20,270 nt of DNA from the NCBI GenBank assembly GCA_021151485.1, contig JAGKXB010000036.1, positions 1 through 20,270 of the forward strand, in the 5' to 3' direction. Positions 16,276-20,270 of this stretch are shown in pieces (position 1 is the first letter of the stretch; each line of letters opens with the position of its first letter). The position numbers and the translations under genes are program-made. Source of the DNA: Oxalobacteraceae bacterium (GTDB lineage Bacteria; Pseudomonadota; Gammaproteobacteria; Burkholderiales; Burkholderiaceae_D). The notes beneath the pieces are model-generated. The model had not been told where the DNA came from. It worked only from the letters and a program-made list of their open reading frames with translations, and did not search any database.

Positions 16276-16506
16276 ATGTCTACCTCCCTTTTTTACATCG
16301 TCCTATCAGTTCTTGCTTTGACATTGATTGTTACGCATAAATTCGTGGTGATTCGTTTCCCAATTCAAAGCCGGATTGGTTGGCGTGTTTCTGTGGCTGG
16401 CTTAAGTGTGGCAATCGTTGGTGGGGTAGTCGCTGTATTTTTGGATGCTATTAATCTGGGGGCTAGCATCGCTTGGTTTGGAGTGGTTGTCGTTATTTTG
16501 AGCTGA
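16276..16506 (+). CDS. Truncated paralogue of the three-TM Rhs immunity candidate
   Basis: A 76-residue hydrophobic protein closely related to the one encoded at 19937-20206. From VHKF/THKF to IAWFG, 34 of 46 residues are identical by eye (for example PIQSRIGWRVSVAG against PIQRRIGWRISVAG). Both starts are preceded by AAGAAATAT, which is why I choose ATG 16276 over the in-frame ATG 16249. It keeps the first two membrane segments but stops in the third: its TGA aligns with a GGA glycine codon of the intact copy, a one-base nonsense change. It is probably a decayed orphan immunity gene. Confidence 0.7.
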   Translation: MSTSLFYIVLSVLALTLIVTHKFVVIRFPIQSRIGWRVSVAGLSVAIVGGVVAVFLDAINLGASIAWFGVVVVILS

Positions 16507-16521
16507 TTAGTGTTCTAGGAT

Positions 16522-17116
16522 ATGCGCTTAATAATTTTCTTTTTCTTATTAACTGCAATGAAAGTAGTTAATGCTGACATGACTGAAATTGATGCTCGCA
16601 ATACTGTTAAACGATTTTGCGAAGCAGAATTTGGGGGCAGTATAGATAGCAGAATAGATAAAAATGGAATGGTAAGTTTTACTTACGAAGCGTAAGCATT
16701 TTGAAGAACGAAGAGATCCTCAATTTTTTGGACAGGTCATCGCTTTCGAAGCCGATCCTGTATACATCGCAGATTCTTACGAAATTGATTTGGTAAAGTT
16801 TCGTGCGGGTAACGCCACCGTTACTGTGTTTTATAAGACTTTAGCCAAATCAGAAGGAGAGGGGCTTGAACAAAGAAGATTGATTCGGCGTATCTCGAAT
16901 AAAGATAAAGTTGTATTTAAATTATCGTATCTACATGGTAAATGGAAGATTATCGATCCCCCAGTATTGCGGATTTCAAAAACAGCCATGATTGCTCGGT
17001 ACGAAGAATCCATTCTGGAGTATAGAAAAATCATTAATAAACCTGATATTTCTGCAGCCCAAAAGAAGGCTTATCAAAAAGAAGTGGAAACGCTTGAGTT
17101 TCTTGTCTCTCTTTAA
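16522..17116 (+). pseudogene. Frameshifted exported immunity-like gene, paralogue of 14201-14854
   Basis: The first frame starts at ATG 16522 with a signal peptide (MRLIIFFFLLTAMKVVNADM) and runs through NGMVSFTYEA to a TAA at 16693-16695. The second frame is open from 16676 and continues KHFEERRDPQFFGQVIAFEADP to the TAA at 17114-17116. Removing one base near 16693 joins them as ..FTYEA-KHFEERR.. into a single protein of about 197 residues. The second half matches the periplasmic protein at 14201-14854 in the GEGL and W(M/K)..PP motifs. The gene appears inactive unless frameshifting occurs or the base is a sequencing error. Confidence 0.75.
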
Positions 17117-17150
17117 ATTTAACGATCAACTCCTTTTTTATTAACTGTAG

Positions 17151-17279
17151 TGGTCTAATTGGGCAAAGGTATCGTCATCAATATACAAAGCTGCCGATGG
17201 TTTTACTGTAGAAACTCATGGTTACCTGAATACCGCCACAAGGCAAATTTATGAACTTAAATCTAAGATGGGGTTTTAG
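17151..17279 (+). pseudogene. Start-less C-terminal remnant of a displaced toxin domain
   Basis: The frame is open from just after a TAG at 17148 to the TAG at 17277-17279 and encodes 42 residues with normal protein composition, including ADGFTVETHGYLNTATRQIY and ending ELKSKMGF. It has no start codon near its beginning. It ends two bases before the next gene, the arrangement expected of the tail of a toxin followed by its immunity gene. I recognise no toxin family. That it is a left-over Rhs C-terminus is inference from position and form. Confidence 0.5.
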
Positions 17280-17281
17280 CT

Positions 17282-17683
17282 ATGAAAGTGATTTGTCGGA
17301 AGAAATATCTATCTGAAGAGCAGAACACTATACTTGGATATACCAAAGACAATAGAACAAGCTTTGAGTTGACAGTTGGTGAAGAATATACCGTTCTTGG
17401 AATAAGCTTTCAAACGATGTCTCCGTTGAATAAAGGCACTATTTTATTGTTAAGGGATGATATTGGACGGTGTGCATTTATACCAGTCTGTTTGGTTGAT
17501 GTCTCAAACGCCATTCCTTCCATTTATTGGCGAGCCAAAAAGAAAGATGACTTTAGTCTGAGCTTTTGGCCAGAGGAATTTTTTGCTGAATATTTTCATG
17601 ATGACTTGAGCGATGGTATTCCTGAGATAAAAGAAGTGTTTGATCGGGTTTGTCAAACTATGGAGAGAGAAGGGGGTGTTTAA
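17282..17683 (+). CDS. Probable orphan immunity protein for the displaced toxin
   Basis: A 133-residue soluble protein without a signal peptide. It has an N-terminal beta-rich part (FELTVGEEYTVLGISF then GTILLLRDDIGRCAFIPVCL) and an acidic helical end (HDDLSDGIPEIKEVFDRV). I recall similar small proteins next to Rhs or CDI toxins but cannot name the family. It begins two bases after the toxin-like remnant, so it is most likely the immunity partner of that lost toxin. The truncated rhs gene starts 25 bases after its stop. Confidence 0.7.
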   Translation: MKVICRKKYLSEEQNTILGYTKDNRTSFELTVGEEYTVLGISFQTMSPLNKGTILLLRDDIGRCAFIPVCLVDVSNAIPSIYWRAKKKDDFSLSFWPEEFFAEYFHDDLSDGIPEIKEVFDRVCQTMEREGGV

Positions 17684-17708
17684 TCGTCATTTAGGAATTC
17701 CTCGTTGA

Positions 17709-19931
17709 ATGCAAGAGGTCAATATCTTTGACAACAATGGCCGAGTTGCGACACGCACCTATCCCAATGGCTTAGTGCTCAAATACGTGTACACAACGCT
17801 GGGTTACTTAAGCCAAATCCGTAACAACGCCACCAACGTGTTGTACTGGAGCGCGGGCAGTATGGATGCGGAAGGCCGTTTGCTGCAACAAACCTACGGC
17901 AACAACATCCTGACCCAGCAAGTATTTGAAGCCAGCACTGGCAGGCTGAAAAACATCTACGCCGGCGCAGGCAACAGCGTGCAAAACTTGTCCTACAGCT
18001 ACGACAACATCGGCGGCTTACAGTCACGCAATGACGGTAATCAAAGCCTGTCAGAAACCTTTTTATACGACAGCCTAAACCGCCTAACCAGCTCCACCGT
18101 CAACTCCGGCGGCGCTGGCTTAGTCACGCAAACCTACGCCTACGACAACATCGGCAACATGACCAGCCGTTCAGGCGTCGGCACTTACACCTACGGCGCC
18201 GTCAATAGCCGTCCGCACGGCGTAACTTCGATTGCCTGGACTGGTGGCGGGCAACGGCAATACACCTACGATGCCAACGGCAATTTGACCGGAGAAGTCC
18301 AGCGGGATGCCTCAAACAACGTGATTGCAGCCAAAGGCAGAACGGAGACTTACACCAGTTTCAACATGCCAAAAACCATCGTCACGCCTACGAGCAGCTT
18401 GACCTTCGTCTACGACAGCGAACACCAACGCAGCAAACAAATTGCAGCCAATGTCACCACGATTTATCTCAATCCAGATAACAACGGTGGCCTGTTGTAC
18501 GAAAAAGATGTCAAATCCAACGGGATTATCGAACACAGAAACTTCATCACCGCCGGTGGCCAAGTGATTGCCGTCGCGAAGCAAAGTGGAGTAACCACCA
18601 CAATCAGCTACCTCCACCGCGACAACATGGGATCCACCAGCGCGGTGACGGATGAAGCAGGCAGTGTGATTGAACGCCTAGCCTACGAACCCTTCGGCAA
18701 ACGCCGTTTCTCGTACGGCAGTCTAGACACGAATAACACCGTCGTTGGTGTCAATACCAACCGTGGTTATACCAACCACGAGCATTTGGATACGGTGGGA
18801 TTAATCCACATGAACGGACGTGTTTACGATCCAGTGATTGGACGATTTATGACTGCGGATCCGATTATTCAGGCTGCGGATAATTTGCAGAGTTATAACC
18901 GGTATGCGTATGTGATGAATAATCCGTTTATGTATACGGATCCTAGTGGGTTTTCGGCTTGGACTAACTTTAGGGATAAATTCGCCAAACCAGTAGCAAT
19001 AATGGCCGCCTCTTACTTTACGGCAGGGTGGGCAGCAGGAGCCTATTCTAGTTCAGCGATTCAAGCAGTATCGATTGCTGTTCCTGGAACAACACTAACA
19101 ACAATAACGTCAGCACAACTGGCCTCCATAACGGCTACATCTCACATTGTTGGTGGTGCGGTGGGTGGATTTGCTGGTGGTTTTCTAGGAAGTGGTGGTG
19201 ATCTCAAGGCAGGTTTAATTGGCGGAATCACAGGAGCCGGTTTTGGCTGGGCGGGTAACATCGGTGGCACTGGCACACTAGGTGCTAATAGTTTGGAGCG
19301 TTACGCGGCACATGCATTGGTTGGTTGTGCCAGTGGTGAAATGAGTGGAGGTGGATGTGGAGTAGGTGCATTTTCCGCTGTTGCTGGCAAGTTTGCATCG
19401 AATCAGACAGCGGGCTTAGATAATATATCTAGCGGCATCGCTGCAACAGTGGCTGGCGGCACAATTTCTGTGATTGGTGGTGGAAAATTTGAAAATGGTG
19501 CCATGACCGCAGCATTTGGGTATTTGTTTAATCAAATGGCAAGTAAAAATCCTGTGACGGTTCAAGCGGGTATATCTGGACAAATTGGAGCCTGGGTTAT
19601 TGGAGGTGCAGCTGAGTTGGGTATCGCAATTCCCTCGACAAGGGATGATATTTGTGTATATGCCCAAGCTTGTGGTGTTGGTGGTCCTCAATTTGTTGCT
19701 GCGGGCGGTCTTTCTACTTCAATTGGATTAGGTTTGCCAACTTCAGGACTTTCTTCTGCGCAAGGCCTTACATGGTTTGGTGGAAATGGAGCATTCGGAA
19801 GTGGTCAATTGACTGTCAATCAAGATAGTCAAGCGCAAATTGGACGAGGTGTTGCACGTTTTGGTGTTGGTGTGGGGGCTGGAGCAGGTTACATTCAGTG
19901 TAGGCAGGCTACCGCTTGTCTTAGGAGATAA
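17709..19931 (+). CDS. 5'-truncated Rhs protein with a unique C-terminal toxin-like domain
   Basis: Rhs proteins form a YD-repeat shell that encloses and delivers a variable C-terminal toxin. Residues 1-415 are core: repeated YD motifs (YDNIGG, YDSLNR, YDNIGN, YDANGN, YDSEHQ), then GRVYDPVIGRFMTADP at 370-385 and QSYNRYAYVMNNP, ending at DPSGF (411-415). Residues 416-612 are a glycine-rich pre-toxin region closing with GGKFENGAMTAAFGYLFNQM. Residues 613-740 are the variable domain: hydrophobic, glycine-rich, with two C-x5-C motifs (CVYAQAC, CRQATAC) and no nuclease or deaminase signature. Full Rhs proteins are usually well over 1,000 residues, so most of the N-terminus is missing. The codon before the ATG is TGA and no good ribosome-binding site exists, so it may be a silent cassette. 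The core is visibly more GC-rich than the tail. Confidence 0.88.
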   Translation: MQEVNIFDNNGRVATRTYPNGLVLKYVYTTLGYLSQIRNNATNVLYWSAGSMDAEGRLLQQTYGNNILTQQVFEASTGRLKNIYAGAGNSVQNLSYSYDNIGGLQSRNDGNQSLSETFLYDSLNRLTSSTVNSGGAGLVTQTYAYDNIGNMTSRSGVGTYTYGAVNSRPHGVTSIAWTGGGQRQYTYDANGNLTGEVQRDASNNVIAAKGRTETYTSFNMPKTIVTPTSSLTFVYDSEHQRSKQIAANVTTIYLNPDNNGGLLYEKDVKSNGIIEHRNFITAGGQVIAVAKQSGVTTTISYLHRDNMGSTSAVTDEAGSVIERLAYEPFGKRRFSYGSLDTNNTVVGVNTNRGYTNHEHLDTVGLIHMNGRVYDPVIGRFMTADPIIQAADNLQSYNRYAYVMNNPFMYTDPSGFSAWTNFRDKFAKPVAIMAASYFTAGWAAGAYSSSAIQAVSIAVPGTTLTTITSAQLASITATSHIVGGAVGGFAGGFLGSGGDLKAGLIGGITGAGFGWAGNIGGTGTLGANSLERYAAHALVGCASGEMSGGGCGVGAFSAVAGKFASNQTAGLDNISSGIAATVAGGTISVIGGGKFENGAMTAAFGYLFNQMASKNPVTVQAGISGQIGAWVIGGAAELGIAIPSTRDDICVYAQACGVGGPQFVAAGGLSTSIGLGLPTSGLSSAQGLTWFGGNGAFGSGQLTVNQDSQAQIGRGVARFGVGVGAGAGYIQCRQATACLRR

Positions 19932-19936
19932 GAAAT

Positions 19937-20206
19937 ATGTCTAATAAAACCATTTTTTATATCGCTCTACCGGCTCTTGCTTTTGGATTGATTGTTGTGC
20001 ATAAATTTGTGATAGTTCGTCTCCCAATTCAAAGGCGTATCGGTTGGCGTATTTCTGTGGCTGGTTTCAGTATGGCAATTATTGGTGGGATAGTCGCTTC
20101 ATTCTTAGATGCTGTGAACCTAGGTGCTAACATTGCCTGGTTTGGAACGATTACCGCTATTGTTGGTGGAGTAGTATTTTTCAATTGTGACTCACCGAAC
20201 GAGTGA
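19937..20206 (+). CDS. Three-TM membrane protein, probable immunity to the Rhs C-terminal domain
   Basis: An 89-residue protein with three hydrophobic segments: TIFYIALPALAFGLIVVHKF, SVAGFSMAIIGGIVASFL and IAWFGTITAIVGGVVFF, and a short polar tail. It starts five bases after the rhs stop; its AGGAG ribosome-binding site lies inside the last rhs codons, so translation is coupled to the toxin gene. This is the standard place for a cognate immunity gene. A membrane location suggests the toxin acts at the inner membrane. A paralogue lacking the third segment is at 16276-16506. No named family is recognised; the immunity role is inferred. Confidence 0.75.
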   Translation: MSNKTIFYIALPALAFGLIVVHKFVIVRLPIQRRIGWRISVAGFSMAIIGGIVASFLDAVNLGANIAWFGTITAIVGGVVFFNCDSPNE

Positions 20207-20270
20207 GGCGTGTAGATTGAGCCAGTGGTTCACCAGCCCAATATTCAATAGTATAACCACCATTAAAAAT

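Noticed and set aside
17693..17702. Ten-base palindrome AGGAATTCCT just before the truncated rhs start, considered as a recombination site.
   Set aside because: Short palindromes like this are frequent by chance and no second copy is seen at the other end of the cassette.
20181..20270. Minus-strand open frame entering from the right edge (with NGGYTIEYWAGEPLAQSTRL), perhaps the end of a convergent gene.
   Set aside because: A second minus-strand frame is also open over nearly the same bases, the segment is only 90 bases long and it would overlap the end of the membrane protein gene, so it cannot be decided inside this window.
1..20270. tRNA, rRNA, CRISPR arrays, intact insertion sequences or integrase genes.
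   Set aside because: None found by eye: no cloverleaf or CCA ends, no regularly spaced repeats, and no transposase or integrase motifs in any long frame.

Overview
The window looks like chromosome of a betaproteobacterium of the order Burkholderiales, most likely family Oxalobacteraceae. This is inferred from gene order and protein character, not from a 16S sequence. The pgk-pyk-fba-purC-(purEK)-sua5 order, a YheT-type hydrolase operon with a CHCC zinc-finger protein, and a bfd/bfr pair are all typical of that group. Base composition is moderate, and it becomes AT-rich in the last third.

Layout. (1) 1-244 is a leader with a palindrome. It is followed by mgtA (P-type Mg2+ ATPase, 245-3010) and a BepA/YfgC-like periplasmic M48 metalloprotease with C-terminal TPR-like helices (3047-4723). 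(2) 4720-6945 holds four minus-strand genes transcribed as a unit: CHCC zinc-finger protein, NTF2-like protein, YheT-family alpha/beta hydrolase, conserved protein of unknown function. (3) 7097-12911 is a plus-strand central-metabolism unit: phosphoglycerate kinase, pyruvate kinase, class II fructose-bisphosphate aldolase, SAICAR synthase, and Sua5-type threonylcarbamoyl-AMP synthase. (4) 12912-13950 is an iron-storage module. Bfd ferredoxin (minus) and bacterioferritin (plus) diverge from an intergenic region carrying a good Fur-box-like site over a bfd promoter, and bfr ends at a strong rho-independent terminator.

(5) 13951-20270 is an accessory island of polymorphic-toxin character. It ends with a 5'-truncated rhs gene: core YD repeats, a conserved core terminus, a glycine-rich pre-toxin region and a unique ~128-residue C-terminal domain. 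A three-TM small membrane protein follows six bases later and is the probable cognate immunity protein. Upstream, all on the plus strand, is a string of small immunity-like genes of mixed compartment: two with signal peptides, one two-TM protein and two probably cytosolic. Two decayed genes are also visible. One is a paralogue of the three-TM protein that seems to have lost its last TM helix by a nonsense change. The other is a frameshifted paralogue of the first signal-peptide protein. A start-less toxin tail abuts its own likely immunity gene. Together these read as a graveyard or archive of earlier Rhs toxin/immunity pairs, left as C-terminal modules were displaced. The most novel candidate is the Rhs C-terminal domain: Gly-rich, two C-x5-C motifs, no recognised enzyme signature, partnered by a membrane-embedded immunity protein.

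All calls come from reading the sequence by eye. No database search was run.
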